64,000 bases of DNA from Theobroma cacao (GCF_000208745.1 NC_030858.1:3623888-3687887); one strand, 5' to 3'. Positions 1-14,300 are shown, numbered from the stretch's first letter. The notes: generated from the letters alone by a model not told the origin. Numbers and translations: made by a program.

Positions 1-1590
1 CTAATTCCTTACCATTTCAATTTTGGCAGTCACGACATTATCCAAACCCTCTTGATTTTTAAATGTGAAAAGTTTCAATTTTTGTGGTTGAACAAACGAG
101 TTCATTTGTGGTATTAAAGCCATTCGGTTTAATTATAGCAAGCAAAACCATTCTCTTAGATCACCCACACGAGCTTGCCAAGTATAGAAGATTACTACAT
201 AAATATGCACATTGTAAATCTTTATATGATGAATATATATACCATGTATTATCAGTCTATACATTACAAGATTCAAAATTTTAATAATTTATAAACCGTA
301 AGTTCAATTAATTAATAATATATTTATTTTAAATTTTATTAAATATAAATTCAGTTTGTATTTGAATGCCTTTCTTTAGTTATCATTTATATGCATTGAT
401 AAATACTAGTGTACTAATAATATTTTAAAAACAACTGTGATTTCAGCATTAAGTCATAAGCCACGTGAGGGGGTTTTAAAAATCAAATACCAGGTGACGC
501 CAAAACCACAACAACTAGCCAATGGATTTTCCAGAAGCTCTCCTTTCTCTCTTTCTTCTGCAAATTTCAAGGTTTAAAAAAACTTTGGACCGGATAAGCT
601 TGTTTACCAACCTTGGGGATTAAATAAAATTGATCAATTAAATTTTAATTTCATAAATTTATTTGGTACGACTTATAAGTTTGTCGGTGCTATCATGCCA
701 CGTCGGACATCGATGATTCTGCCAATCCAATTCTAGAGTTCGCTGTCTCGCACTTTTATTCGTCGGGACCCGCGTGCCAGCTAGACTTATTCCTGACGGA
801 ACCAAACTCAGTCTGGTTACCTCAGGCTTAACAACGGACCAATCCACTATCGCCACGTTGCCCATCCGAGTATCTATGGTTTTGTTTGTAATCGCCTTCC
901 TGACAACGTGACCCACCACCCCCGGTACCGTAACTGGCGCGGTGTGAATCCAACGCGGCGACTGCAAAAACTTTGTAGATGTGTTGGATTTTAATTATCC
1001 AAAACAAGTAAAATATCCAAAAAAAAAATTATTAACAAAGTCGAAATGACGAATTCACCCTGCAAACAGTGACGTGGCCGGCGCTTATTGTACAACCGAC
1101 CAGAAAGACTACATTTTCTTTTCCTTGAATGGAAGTTGAAAGGCGCAAAAATATTCCAAAGTCAAAGACTACATGAACCATAGAAAACGTTAAATATATG
1201 CGAAACAAGAAAAATTTGAAAATTAAATATATATTTAATCAAAATTGAGTACAATAAATAAATGAAAGAGAAACCCTTGTTTTTTCCTTCAACTCTCAAC
1301 TTAATCCAAAATGTTACTAAATTAAATATATGAAAACTAACTAAGTTTGAGGAGGAAGAAAAGTGGATAAAAAATTAATAAAAAAATGGGGCCATGGGGC
1401 CAACAGAATAGGGGAAGGAAAAAAATAAGCGGTTTCTGAAAGGAACAATGGAACCACAGAAAGGTCAGGAGGCAGTATTGATGGGTTTTTTTGGGGGTCA
1501 CGGAAACCAATGGAGAAACTTAAGATCTAGCTTAACAAAGCCATGAAAACAAAAGGGGATGGGAAGAGACTAGGAGAGTGCCTCCCTCTG
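1..1590. other. Upstream AT-rich intergenic DNA
   Basis: No gene is recognised here. Most of it is AT-rich. A perfect G-box core (CACGTG) lies at 462-467, over 1 kb from the nearest TATA box, so a regulatory role is only possible. Positions 660-970 stand out as more GC-rich with an open minus-strand frame of 102 codons that I could not match to any family (see findings). Confidence 0.5.
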
Positions 1591-1592
1591 TG

Positions 1593-1752
1593 TATAAAAG
1601 GGTCTCTAGCCTCACCTCTTTCTCCATCCCATTGCCATTCTTTTGCTTTCCATCCTTTCATTTTTTGCGTTTATTGCATCAACTGATTCCCCTTTTCTTC
1701 AACTCTTTTTCTCTTTCCTCCTCGTAGTTTTCTTCCTTGTTGCAAACTCAAG
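1593..1752 (+). promoter_or_regulatory. Candidate distal promoter and leader exon of the first sucrose synthase gene
   Basis: A good TATA box (TATAAAAG, 1593-1600) is followed by a pyrimidine-rich stretch typical of plant 5' leaders. A donor-like AG|GTAATCC sits at 1752/1753. No coding frame of recognisable type follows before the sucrose synthase start at 3398, so this may be a distal alternative first exon spliced to the acceptor at 3389, giving a leader intron of about 1.6 kb. It could also belong to a separate non-coding transcript. Confidence 0.35.
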
Positions 1753-2643
1753 GTAATCCGCATTGCTTTTCTGGTGCTTGTTGCCAAAAGTCCAAACAAA
1801 ATTTGAGTTGGGTGTTTTTGTTTTTCATGGTTTCGGTTGTGGCAAATGCTATGAAGATCCTTTGTCTGTTTTCCCTTTTTATTTTGCGTTGTTGGGATTT
1901 TTGGGGCTCTGGGGGGGCAAAACGATGATAGATAATCAGGTCGGAGTATATGGTAAATGTACACGAAATTTTTGCTGAACATTTACTTGAAGCTACAAAA
2001 CTTTTTTGGTGCTTGCATAATCGGAAAAACAAAAGAAAAGACTTTGGCTGTGATGATCACAAGCACCAGTATTTGTCCCCACTTTTGTCTCTGCGCTTTC
2101 TGACTCGTGTCCCTACACTTTTCTACTTTCAATTCTTTACCATGGAAAGATCAAAACTGAAGGAAAAAAACCAAAATTATTAGAAAAAAAAAAAAAGGAT
2201 TCTTTGTCTTTGATTGGTAGTAAGTTTTGCCTTGAGGTACAAGTGCATGCACTTTTTACTATGGTTAAGAGTGTTATTAGTTCGCTAGTTCAATAATTTA
2301 TGTTATTAATAATAAAATGTTTGGAGTGAATATTTACTAAAACATTCCCAAACAAAAAAAGAAAAAAAAAAGAGGAAAAATTGTATGGCTTTGCTTTTTG
2401 ATTGGTAGGTTTCTTCAAGTTGAAGATCAGGAATTACAACAGTTGTTTGCCTTGGCAACGTTGAAATCAGTGTCCAAATTACCAACATGACCTCAAGCCA
2501 AGAACCCTGTCGGTTAATAAAACTTGCGTCCAAGTCCTAAGATTCTTGCTTTTTAAGTTTTAACCGCAGTGACTGTCATTTTCTTTGCACTATTCAAATG
2601 AACGTTGGTAGCATTTTTACCGTGAGCGATGGGGCTTCTCCTT

Positions 2644-2727
2644 CTATAAATTTCCTCAAAACTCTGGCTTCTCCCATTCCATTCTCCTTCATTTCGTTAA
2701 ACCCCTCCTTTCGTTATTTTCGTTTAG
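2644..2727 (+). promoter_or_regulatory. Candidate proximal promoter and leader exon of the first sucrose synthase gene
   Basis: A TATA box (TATAAAT, 2644-2650) precedes a C/T-rich leader that ends TTTAG|GT with the donor at 2728. The acceptor at 3387-3389 (TTTTTCAG), eight bases before the start codon, would give a leader intron of about 660 bp. The second sucrose synthase in the window shows the same arrangement, with a TATA about 100 bp before a TTTAG|GT donor and an acceptor just before ATG. This makes the proximal site the likelier ancestral promoter. Leader introns are well known in plant SUS1-type genes. Confidence 0.5.
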
Positions 2728-3397
2728 GTGCTCTTCTGTTTTCTCTGTGCTTTCCGTTTTTCTTTTAAGTTTGGTTTTGTTTTTATGTTTGATCTGCTCT
2801 GCAGTTTCTTTGCCTTTGTCCTGACTTTGAAAGTTCTTGTGAAGAATTCTCTTCCTTCCCATGTTGCTGTTCTTATTTGACCATCTTGGGGTTCTGTTTT
2901 TCTGGCCATTTTCGTTGTCAAAAACTCCATCATGAAGAAATTCTCTGTCAAGTCAGAATGTTAAAACACGACTCTGTTTTCTTGTTGAGCAGGGTTTCTC
3001 TGCTTAAATCTCTCTGGACAAACAGTGCAATATCTACTCAAAAGGGTGGTTGTGGGGATTTTCTTGGAACTGCACTAAGATTTGATTTTTATTTTAATTT
3101 TTGGGTAATTTAATTAATAAAGAATTGGATCTTATAATGTTCTGTTGCTAAACTTAGTTGAACAATAAACATACTTTGATGAACATCAAAGATTCTCCAT
3201 GTGGTTGGTGGTTGAGGTGGTAGGTTTGGAAAAAAAATTGTCTTCTAGAATGGTGTATTGTGTTGGTTTGACTTTATGGTGTTTATCCATCCCCATTTAT
3301 AGTGGATCATCTTGGATAATTTCTCCTTCTCTGCCTCTTGCTATTATACTTACTCTGTTTTGGCTCTGTTTTTCTGCTCTGTTTTTCAGTTCAAAGA

Positions 3398-6300
3398 ATG
3401 GCTGAGCGTGTTATCACCCGCGTCCACAGCCTCCGTGAGCGTTTGGATGAGACCCTCACTGCTCACAGGAACGAGATTTTGGCCTTGCTTGCAAGGTATT
3501 TGAAGCAGATCGTTCAAAAATTGTTTTTATATTTGCATGCAACTTGTTTTGTCTTTTTAAATGTTTAGATTGACTTATAAAATTGTTGTTTTTATTATAG
3601 GATTGAGGGTAAAGGGAAAGGAATTCTGCAACATCATCAAATTATTCTCGAGTTTGAAGCCATCCCTGAAGAGAACAGAAAGAAGCTTGCTGATGGGGCA
3701 TTTTTTGAAATATTGAGGGCTAGTCAGGTACAACAAAACCGGCTTTCCTTTCCTTCTTTTCTCTGTTAGTGTTCTATTGTAACAAAATCTTGATTTTGGT
3801 TATGTTTTGTGTTATAGGAAGCGATCGTGTTTCCTCCATGGGTTGCACTTGCTGTTCGTCCAAGGCCTGGTGTTTGGGAGTACATTAGAGTGAATGTCCA
3901 CGCTCTTGTTGTCGAGGAACTCACTGTTGCTGAGTATCTTCACTTCAAGGAAGAGCTTGTTGATGGAAGGTAACTTGGAAAGGTCATTTTTTTTTTTGAT
4001 ATATGTTATCTGTTTATCAAGGTTGGTTTCTAACAATGTTTCTTTGCTCTGCTTGCAGTTCAAATGGCAATTTTGTTTTGGAATTGGATTTTGAGCCCTT
4101 CAATGCATCTTTCCCTCGCCCAACTCTTTCAAAGTCCATCGGTAACGGTGTGGAGTTCCTCAATCGCCACCTTTCAGCAAAATTGTTCCATGACAAGGAG
4201 AGCATGCACCCCTTGCTTGAATTCCTCAGAGTCCACTGCCACAAGGGCAAGGTACGGAACATAAAAATATTGGAAAATTCTTGCATAGATCAGTCAAAAT
4301 AGTTGAGATGTGCATAGATCAGACATAGATTTCTTGCATGTTGATCCTTAGATGTACTAGGTTCTTAGTATAATAATTAAACGATGGAAAATTCTATTGT
4401 TTATATGGATATAAAATCCTGAGGTTTTAAGTTGGTGTTTTGCAGAACATGATGTTGAATGACAGAATTCAAAACCTGAATTCTCTCCAACATGTTTTGA
4501 GAAAGGCAGAGGAGTATCTCAGTACACTGCCCGCTGGGACACCATATGCCGAATTCGAGCACAAGTTCCAGGAAATTGGCTTGGAGAGAGGTTGGGGTGA
4601 TACCGCTGAGCGTGTGCTTGAGATGATCCAACTCCTTTTGGATCTTCTTGAGGCACCTGACCCTTGCACCCTTGAGAAGTTCCTTGGTAGAATTCCCATG
4701 GTCTTCAATGTTGTGATTCTTACTCCCCATGGATACTTTGCTCAGGACAATGTTTTGGGGTACCCCGACACTGGTGGCCAGGTTAGCCTTTACAAGCCTA
4801 GTATGTAAAATTAAAAGACTTGATGTATTGGATGGTGTAAATTGTGTAGAAACTAAGTTTGTAAATATTAACTCTTTCAACTTTTCCATATAGGTTGTTT
4901 ACATCTTGGATCAAGTCCGTGCCTTGGAGAATGAGATGCTTCACCGCATCAAGCAGCAAGGACTCAACATTACCCCTCGTATCCTCATTGTAAGAGTTCT
5001 TTATTAGTATTTATGATCTTTGTTTTGGGTTTCTTTAACATTTATGTATTCTGGCTTTCTGTCTGATGCTTATTGCTCTGTTTCTTTCAGATTACTAGAC
5101 TTCTCCCTGATGCTGTGGGAACAACTTGTGGTCAGAGACTTGAGAAAGTATATGGAACAGAGTACTCAGATATTCTTCGAATTCCCTTCAGAACAGAGCA
5201 GGGAATTGTACGTAGATGGATCTCAAGATTTGAAGTCTGGCCCTACTTGGAAACTTATACTGAGGTGAACCATATGAACCATTGATCTTCATTTATTCAT
5301 TTTCTAGCATTAGTTATCCCATCATTTAGATATCGCATCATGTTCATTTTATTTACAAGTAAATGTCTTTGTTTTAAGGATGTTGCTCACGAAATTTCCA
5401 AAGAGTTGCAAGGCAAGCCAGATCTGATCATCGGAAACTACAGTGATGGCAATATCGTTGCCTCCTTGTTGGCACATAAGTTGGGAGTTACACAGGTTTG
5501 TGAAAAAAACTAATTTACTAGGAACTTTTATGTGTTTTATCTTTGATATTTCAGCATAATGACTTCGTTTTTTCACCCTTCTGCAGTGTACAATTGCCCA
5601 CGCTTTGGAGAAGACAAAGTATCCAGATTCTGACATCTACTGGAAGAAGCTTGAGGATAAATACCATTTCTCCTGCCAATTTACAGCTGATCTTTTTGCA
5701 ATGAACCATACAGATTTCATCATCACCAGTACTTTCCAAGAAATTGCTGGAAGGTAGATGATCAGCCTTCTTAGCACTCTGTTTTTGTATTCTCTTAAAA
5801 TGTTTTTCTGCTGGACTTTGAACATTATTATTCTTATGATTTCAGCAAGGACACTGTTGGTCAATACGAGAGTCACACAGCTTTTACTCTTCCTGGCCTC
5901 TACCGCGTTGTTCATGGGATTGATGTATTTGATCCCAAATTCAACATTGTGTCACCTGGTGCTGACATGAGCATATACTTCTCTTATACTGAGGAGAAGA
6001 GGAGGTTGAAACATTTCAAACCCGAGATTGAAGACCTTCTTTACAGCAAAGTCGAGAACGAAGAACACTTGTAAGTGAACCACACCAAAGTCTTGAAGTC
6101 ACATGTTATTTTAGCAAACCCCAATACGAAAATTATCTGTTTGAACTAACAATTTGTCTGTGGTATGTCCGACAGATGTGTGCTGAACGACCGCACCAAG
6201 CCAATTCTATTTACAATGGCAAGGCTTGACCGTGTCAAGAATTTAACGGGACTTGTTGAGTGGTATGGCAAGAACGCTAAGTTGCGGGAGTTGGTTAACC

Positions 6301-7108
6301 TTGTAGTAGTAGGTGGAGATAGGAGAAAGGAATCCAAGGATTTGGAAGAGAAGGCTGAAATGAAGAAGATGTTTGAGATGATCGAGAAGTACAAGTTGAA
6401 CGGTCAATTCAGATGGATATCATCCCAAATGAACAGAGTTAGGAACGGTGAACTCTACCGTTACATTTGTGATACCAAGGGTGCCTTTGTACAACCTGCT
6501 TTGTACGAAGCCTTTGGATTGACAGTTGTTGAGGCCATGACATGTGGTTTGCCGACATTTGCAACTTGCAACGGTGGACCTGCGGAGATTATTGTCCACG
6601 GTAAATCTGGCTTCAACATTGATCCTTACCACGGTGATCAAGCTGCTGAGATCCTCGTCGACTTCTTTGAGAAGTGCAAGGCAGACCCATCTTACTGGAA
6701 CAAGATCTCCGAGGGAGGCTTGAAACGTATCCAGGAGAAGTAAGCTCACATTTCTCTTTTCATTTTGCCTAACCATGTATGTTATTACATTGTGTTAGTC
6801 TCATTTTCTTATATCTTTGCATTGTTCAATCAGGTACACATGGCAGATTTACTCCGAGAGACTATTGACCCTGACTGGAGTGTATGGCTTCTGGAAGCAC
6901 GTTTCCAACCTTGACCGCCGCGAGAGCCGTCGTTACCTTGAGATGTTCTACGCGCTGAAGTACCGCAAGCTGGTACTTGTCATGCCATTTCCTTTCATTT
7001 CTTTAGTTTCTCTTCCTTTTTCATTTTGTTCCAAATTACTAACATACGTTCGTACTTGTTTTGGGGTTGTTGCAGGCTGAATCCGTCCCTCTGGCAGTTG
7101 AGGAGTAA
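3398..7108 (+). CDS. SUS1: Sucrose synthase, SUS1 clade (806 aa)
   Basis: Cytosolic glycosyltransferase (GT4) that reversibly converts sucrose plus UDP into UDP-glucose and fructose, feeding cellulose, callose and starch synthesis in sink tissue. Coding exons: 3398-3495, 3601-3727, 3818-3969, 4059-4251, 4446-4781, 4894-4989, 5091-5264, 5379-5495, 5587-5753, 5846-6070, 6176-6739, 6834-6972, 7076-7108. All borders are GT..AG and sum to 2421 nt. The N-terminus carries the RVHS motif with Ser11, the CDPK site known in the family. The GT-B domain keeps HGYF, PDTGGQ, the [11 protein letters not shown]is, MARLDRVKN (UDP-binding Arg and Lys) and the E-x7-E motif EAFGLTVVE. The tail ends PLAVEE. Length and exon plan are normal for the dicot SUS1 group. 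The start has good context (AAGAATGG) and lies just after a leader-intron acceptor. The symbol means clade, not proven orthology. Confidence 0.95.
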
Positions 7109-8382
7109 ATTGAAGGCGTTGAAACAATGGGCCCGTAGGTTCCCCGGAGGGGTTTTCAGAGAACTTTGAGAATAATCTTTGGTTGTTTTTGGAATTTTGA
7201 TTGGACAAGAAAAGCCTCTTTTGTATTTTCTCTTTTTTTTTTTTTTTTTGCTTTAAATTCCGGCATTGTTTGAACCTTGGGTGTTGAGCCCGTTAATTAC
7301 CCAGCAAAAGATTGTGACTTTGCTCTTTCATGTTCATCTTTGTGTTCAGTCCTTTTCTCTTCGTTTGTCGTTTTTCTGATTTGGCCACCATTACAACTCC
7401 TCACAATAAAAACCATAATCTCGAGACGTGAGTGAATTTCGTCGTTTACCAGCACACGCGTTTTACTTTCTTCTTAAACCCTTTCCACGACTGATACGAA
7501 ATGCCAGAACACTGCGTTTCAATTCAAGTCAGGACGATCTTTCCCAAAAATAGCATAGCGACTTTGAGACAATCATTAAGCAGATGGAAATTAATTAATT
7601 GGTTTCTTAGGCCCAAAAATTTAATTAACTGGTGAATAATTATGTGAATCCTTTCGACTCTCTTTTCATGAGCATTTTGGCCTAATTGCTCTTTCATTTG
7701 AGTTAATCGTGATTTTGATTTTTCTTCAACACATTATTTTTCCCTCTCATCAGGTCCGTGGAAGCTGAACCAAATCGATAATGACAAAGGTCCACAGGGG
7801 TAAAAATATGCCTTCATTAACATGAGATGGATGATTATGAATTATTGCCCCTTTAAGTACAAAAAATGTACATGTAAGCTGGGATCCAAGTACCAAAAAT
7901 GAGAAGAGAGAAAACAACAGGAACAACTTATATACGTGGCATTAAGATATTAGGATTCCTTTGCAAAATTGCCTATCAAAATTTAATGTATACGGAAATA
8001 CGTGTCCCATGTGTTTTTTTTTCCGTGCGGCGCGGTCTGATATTGAAGTGATTGCACGTACTAGTATTTGAAAGAATGATAGCGTTGCAACAATATCCTT
8101 CTTCCCAAGCCCGCCCTTTTACCTCCCATCAAATGCATTTCTGCATCTCTGTTTCTTTCTCCTTTACTTTGTACAATGCTCTTACCTCTACTTCCTTTCA
8201 TTTCTTCCCTGCTACCCCTCCCCATTGGGTGGGAAAAATACATACAAGGCAGTTGGCACCGTTACGCAAAGACTGGTATATACAGATTTCCGAGTCCGTT
8301 CAAAACCCGTAAAGCTATAACCAACCAAAATTGCAGCAGATGTGGTAGAGACTGCTGCTCTTCTAACCGTATAATTCTCTGT
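7109..8382. other. Convergent intergenic region between the first sucrose synthase and the 1794-aa gene
   Basis: Holds the 3' UTR of the sucrose synthase, including a run of T at about 7232-7249, and the 3' UTR of the minus-strand gene that ends at 8383. No further coding or RNA gene is seen. Confidence 0.5.
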
Positions 8383-11300
8383 TTATTCTTGTATGCTACT
8401 TTCCGATTTCTTCTGAGGCAGAGGCTGTCTTGGATACAGAATGATTGCCAACAATAAAGAGAATGCAAGACCGACTAATCCACTAAAAGGTTGAAAAGGG
8501 TAAGTTGCCGTTACCCAGAGAGGAAAATTGGCCTTATAAATTAGAAAGCCACCGGTTTGTAGAACAAAACTTGAAGCGATTATCCCCGCACGCAACCCAA
8601 TTGGAATTGATAGGCTGCCATCATTTCTTTGCCGAATGCCTGCCAAAGCCAAAGACAAAAGCCATAGCCCTGGTATTGCCATCAGAGACCTGAAATCCCA
8701 TTGGAGCCATGGTTGGGGCTATTGTTAGCAAAGGCCATTTTTTATTTTCACAAATCTATTAAATATCTATAAACAAAGGTATTGCACCTAAATAATATCT
8801 CAAACTAATAAAAAAGGGTAAAGTAAGAAAACATGAATTCCAATAGAAAAGTCAAATAAAGTTACCTCTGGAACAAAGAAAATGCAAGTCCTGATATAAT
8901 AATTCCCTGGTGATAGCCAAGATCCGCGGCAATTTCATCAGGCAGCCATGATCTGAAAAGCAGTTCTTCGACAAGCACAACACCTGTTGCAGTTACAATT
9001 CCTCGAACAACCAGCACAAGCAGTTTTCCATATACTTTGAGCCTAGCTATGATATCTAAAGAGGATGGAAGAAGATTTGAAGGCCAAGAGAAACTGACAC
9101 AGCCAAGCAAGGCATTTACAGACTGTATTAGCATAACAAGTATTACTCCTCCAATCAAGCCCATGAGAAGACCTTGGATCTGCAAGCAATGATGTCAATA
9201 TTAACTCACTCTGTCTACGATAATAAGTAGGCACGATCTTGCTATTCAAGAAAACATGCGCCCTTAAATGCCAAATCCCTAATTTTCCAGGAACAATAAA
9301 GGAATAACCTCAAAGACAATAAAAAACGTGCATATTAAGAATCAGAAGTTAACGTAAAAGATAAATAGCAATAATCCTCTATCTAGAATTTTTCCAACAA
9401 AAGGTTTAACCTAAATCCATACCTTTGATAGTGATGTCAAATCCAGTCCATATTGCTCAAGTGGATTTTCATAACCACGTATTCTTTTACCCCATAATAT
9501 GACAAGCATCATGACAGCAGTGTAGAAGCCAATAATGCAAACAAGTGCAGCAATCTTGGAAGGATTCTTTGTTGTCCAGCTCTGCACAAGAGTTGGAAGC
9601 AATGGAACAACAACCGGTGACCATAAAACAAGACCCATGCCAACAAAGCCAAGAATCCTTTGAGAAGAAAGCAGCACAAGAAGAAAAGTGTAACATCAGC
9701 ACAAGGAATACTCAGAGGACAACATAAGCCTCAGTGCAAAACTATAACAGCAGTACTAGCACCCAGATATTTTCTTTTAAAAAGTTTTAAAACATTTAAC
9801 ATACATTCTCTTACCTGAACACTATTTATTACAACTTTTATTAAGTTTTAATTATTAAGCTAAACAGAATGCATTGAAAGACAGTTGAGAGAGTCAAAAA
9901 TGGTTGAGAAGGATATCAACCACTTCAATACCTTTGGTATAAGGGGCGCTCAGCTATATGGAGAAACATGATAAGCCTGTCTGTTAGACTCACTGCACCA
10001 CGAATACCACCCCAAAGCAAAGCAATTTTACCAACTAGCCTCAACATGCCACCTCTTTGTCCCAAATCTGCTAACATTGCAACCAGCCTGCCAACAAAGA
10101 CATGTGTAAGTCAAGTTTAAAAAACCAAACAAGCAGACAACTTCAAATGTAACAGAAACATATATTAGGCATATGATAAAGACCTTTCTTGGTCCAATTC
10201 ACCATCTCCTTTTGTAGGTACAACAGGACCAGCAACTGACAAGGCTTTCTCTGCAAGGCTAGTGACTATATTGTTTTGGTGTTTGTCAGCTACTGCTTCA
10301 TCAAACTTTTCAGACTCTTTATGTTGATTTCCTTGCTCCTTGAGGGTCTTAGATGAACTTTCAGCAGTTTCCCTCCCTTGAAGTGGATCCTTTGCATTTT
10401 TATTGACCAGTAAACATGAGAAGCACACACATAGACCCAGGAGAAGAAAAAAATACAGAAAAGCACAATCAACATGCATGACCATATAACAGGAAAAAAT
10501 AAAGCTTGAAATAAAAATCTTTAACTCAACAAATTAGTTCAATTTTTCCTTGGACACAACTTAACAGCATGCTTTTCACCATTTTAGCAATATTTTAAAA
10601 CTGAACAAGTCATGGAACCATAAAAGGTCAGGATCAAAATTCAAAAAGGTTCTTTGGAGTGAAATGAGAATTTAACCATGACACAAACACAAAGTAATAG
10701 TTAGAAGAAGTCACTACATAACATTCATATTATAAAAGGTAATAACAATTTAGAAATTCCAAAACAAAATCTTTGTTAATAATAATCCTTAAAAACTTTT
10801 ATTACTTGACCAATGTTGCTTCACTTTTAGTAACAAACCAAGGATATCTTAACCCTCTCTAAACCAGGCTTGCACAAGTGGGTTTAAAGAGTCAATGCAA
10901 AAAACATACAAATGCTTGTAGACAAAAAAAAAAAAAAAATAAGTATTACCTGTTTTGGCACCAGAAAAGCTGATGCTCCCAGGGCAGCTGTAACAGCACC
11001 AACCATGACACTATCCTTGTTTAGGCTTTTAAAACCAGTTTCTACCCCTTTTTTACTAGTAGGGCTATGAAAAGTACCATTTTGACCTGATTTATAAAGA
11101 GGCATTTGATCAATCTCCATTATACTAGTCTTCTCATGACTCTTTTTCCTGGATACTTTGGTTTTGTCAGCAGCTTTAACTTCACTTTGATCATCGTCAT
11201 GAATGGTAGATAGATGAAAATACTCTCTCAAAGCAGCTAAGCTAGATCCTACAATAACACCGACTGGCAGCACTCTGCTTAGATAACTTGTGCTCTGAAC

Positions 11301-14300
11301 AGCAGATGAAATAGCCCTTACAATAATTTCTCCATTAATGGTACCAACTTTCCCTGAGGCATTTTCTATAACATGCTCTTTGCCTTCAAAATTAGTATAT
11401 TCCTCATCATCTCCAATAGACACAGACACTGCAGTTGCAACTGTTTCAATATCTATAGCAAGTTGAGATTCCATTGCTTCCATGTCAGATGCACTTAGCC
11501 TGCGATCAACTTCCCCTCTCAAAGAATCCAATATAGTCACTTTTACAAGCTGAATCAATTCCTGTAATCCCTCATCATTGTTTTCAGCACTTATATTCAT
11601 ATTTTCCATAGTTTCAAACTCTCCAACTGGTTCCTGCTGTCTTTCAGTATCTAATATTACATATGATGGTTCAATGTAATTTTCAGTTTCGTTAACTTCT
11701 GCAGCTGCAGGAGCCTCAGGCTCTCTGCTGTGAGTTGTAACTTCATCAATAGAATCTCCATTCACTCCTGGTTGTTCCAAGAGCTTCCACTGACCTTCTT
11801 CTGGAAAGTAGTCAAGCAATAAAGCAGTAGTTGTGTCTACATCTAGTGGTTCAGTAGTTGGTCTCGAAAGCAAATATCTACGGAAGTTTTCACTATGCAG
11901 AAAGTCCGCATATTGATTTGCATTAATGTACAATTTGTTTACAGGTCTATCTGAATAATCAGCCAAAAGTTTGCTACTAATTATATGATCATTGTTTCTT
12001 GGGATACCCAAACTATTGCCTACACTATTTCCCTGAGAATCATCACTATCAGACCCCTCAGATGAAACAGAATTTTGCGGGGATTCCTCCTCCAGCCATT
12101 CACTTGTTGAGTCATCCTGCGTATCTGTACCAATATCATGATCATTATGTATGGCATGATCATTATGTATGGCAGGACCATGCAATCCATCAGACATCAT
12201 ACCCTGGTCACTTTTACTGCCTTCTGTTTCTCTCAATTTGTGACCATTTTCACTATCCTCCTCCTTTTCAAATGTGTCTTGTGTCTCAAGCACAGAATCA
12301 AGATTCTCAGTCCTGACCTCATTTCCATCATGAGATTCGTTTTCATCTTTTTCCTCCTCAAGTTGAGAAATCATATTTTCTATTACACCAAACACACTGT
12401 TAACAGCTACTTGGGTGGAATCATCCATCTCTGTCAGTGCATCTAATGCTTGAGAAACACTAAAGGTTGGAGGATTGGAATCAGGTATCGAGGACTTATT
12501 TTGATCAAGTGCATGTAGCAGATCCTTGTTTTCTTTTTTCTGATTATCATTTCCTTCCCCTTCCATTGGTTGGGCTTCAGAAGATCCTGTGGAGGAAACT
12601 GTAACTTCTGCTGTAGTAGCAGATGCCACTTTACTTTGGTCAGCCAAAGAATCCAAGACTTTTTCTTCCTTTTTCTGGGGATTATTCTCATCCTTTATTT
12701 CATTTCGGCCCATTCCACCATCTCGGTCTGCTTTGCACTCACTACTAAACGTTCCATCTGTGCTACCTGCCTTTTCAGCTCGGGTAGTCAAATTAGGCTT
12801 AGCACTACTTTCCAATCCTCTTTCACTAGAGTCAGCATGTGTAGAAGCCTTTTCTTTGGTGAGCTTATCACTTTCATGAATTTTTCCCGACTCATTTGTA
12901 TCCTTCTTAACTGAAGAGGAAATATCACCCTGATGGCTGCTCACTGGTTGAGATTGACCAACATCAATGGACTTTTGCAAATTTTCTGATGGCTGAGATT
13001 CCAATCCCTGTCCACCAGTAGTTTTGTCTGAGCCAACTTGAATGTTATCAGAGCCATCTGCCAAATCATCAGCTCTTTTTATCTCATCTGCAGAATGAGC
13101 ATCACTGACACTTTCTTGGCCTTCTGACTTGAACCCTGATGACATTTTGGGAATCCTTTCAATACCCTGTTTTAAGTTTGTGCCTTGAGCACGCATAATT
13201 ACAGATACGGCTGTTGTGAGCTTTTCACGAACATCTTCTGGCACAGCATCTTGCAAAGCTTTCATAATCGTCTCTCCTTGATTAACGGCAGCCAAGACCT
13301 GGATGTCCGTACTTAGATTTAAATTAATAACACACCTAAAAATTCACATCCTGGAATTCTCAGTCATATCTGCTTAAAATTGCACTTTAAAGCAACAAGC
13401 ATACCATACCCCAAATAAGCAAAATCATGAACCTATATAAGCAAGTAAATCAAATATATAAAGAGGCCAAATGTGTGACACACATTTGAGAAATATATTA
13501 TATATCCTAAGACTTGTACCATTTAAGATATTTTATTTCCAACAAATGCACATGCACAGAGCGGAGCTTTAACAATTACTATATCATTTTGATTAATTTA
13601 TTCAAAATTGAGATTACACACACTGCAGACCACAGGGAACTCAAGGGTAAAATATGCATTCCAAAGTTTTAACACAGACAAATCAGACATGTCATATAAA
13701 AAGAAGAAACTGCAATGGTTAGGCATTACCTTCTGCTTTTCTGCTTCTTTCAAAGTTCCGGGCATAGTTACATCAAGCATATTCATAACTACTTGTGCAG
13801 TTTGTAGAACTTCACCTATTTCACCATCTTCTGAACTAGCTTCCTCTTTGACCAACTCTGCTTCAACAGATTTGGTCTGAGGTAACACATCATTATGCAC
13901 TCCTTGCAACCCCTTGTCTTCGAGTTCCACATCTTTCGGTGAACCTTGTCTGGACCAAGGGTGGATGCTAGCAGCTGTATCACCATCTTCTAACATCTCC
14001 CTTGGACGATCAATGGAATAGCCATTTATAGCATTTGATCTAGAAAGATCCAAAAGCTTCTTAGCTTTTCCACCCTTACCAGTCAACCTACCTTCCACAA
14101 AAGCTAAGCCTTTTGAAGGGTTGATGGAGACATCAACATCTTTCAGAAGCGGGTGACGACCCTTCAAAAGTCCAAGCTCCACCGATGCAAGCCACTACAT
14201 ATGCCAGATGATACTAATGAGAAAGTCAATTGCCAGATTCATGGTGAAACTTTATCAAACTCTTAGACCATAAGATAATAAAGAACATGGAATTCCAGCC

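Noticed and set aside
1671..2183. Several overlapping open frames on both strands
   Set aside because: They lie in the presumed leader exon and leader intron of the sucrose synthase, overlap each other in different frames and have low-complexity composition.
8383..9185. Separate CAAX protease gene
   Set aside because: The exons join in phase with the large upstream exons, and no promoter or start codon with a targeting sequence is seen in front of the membrane domain.
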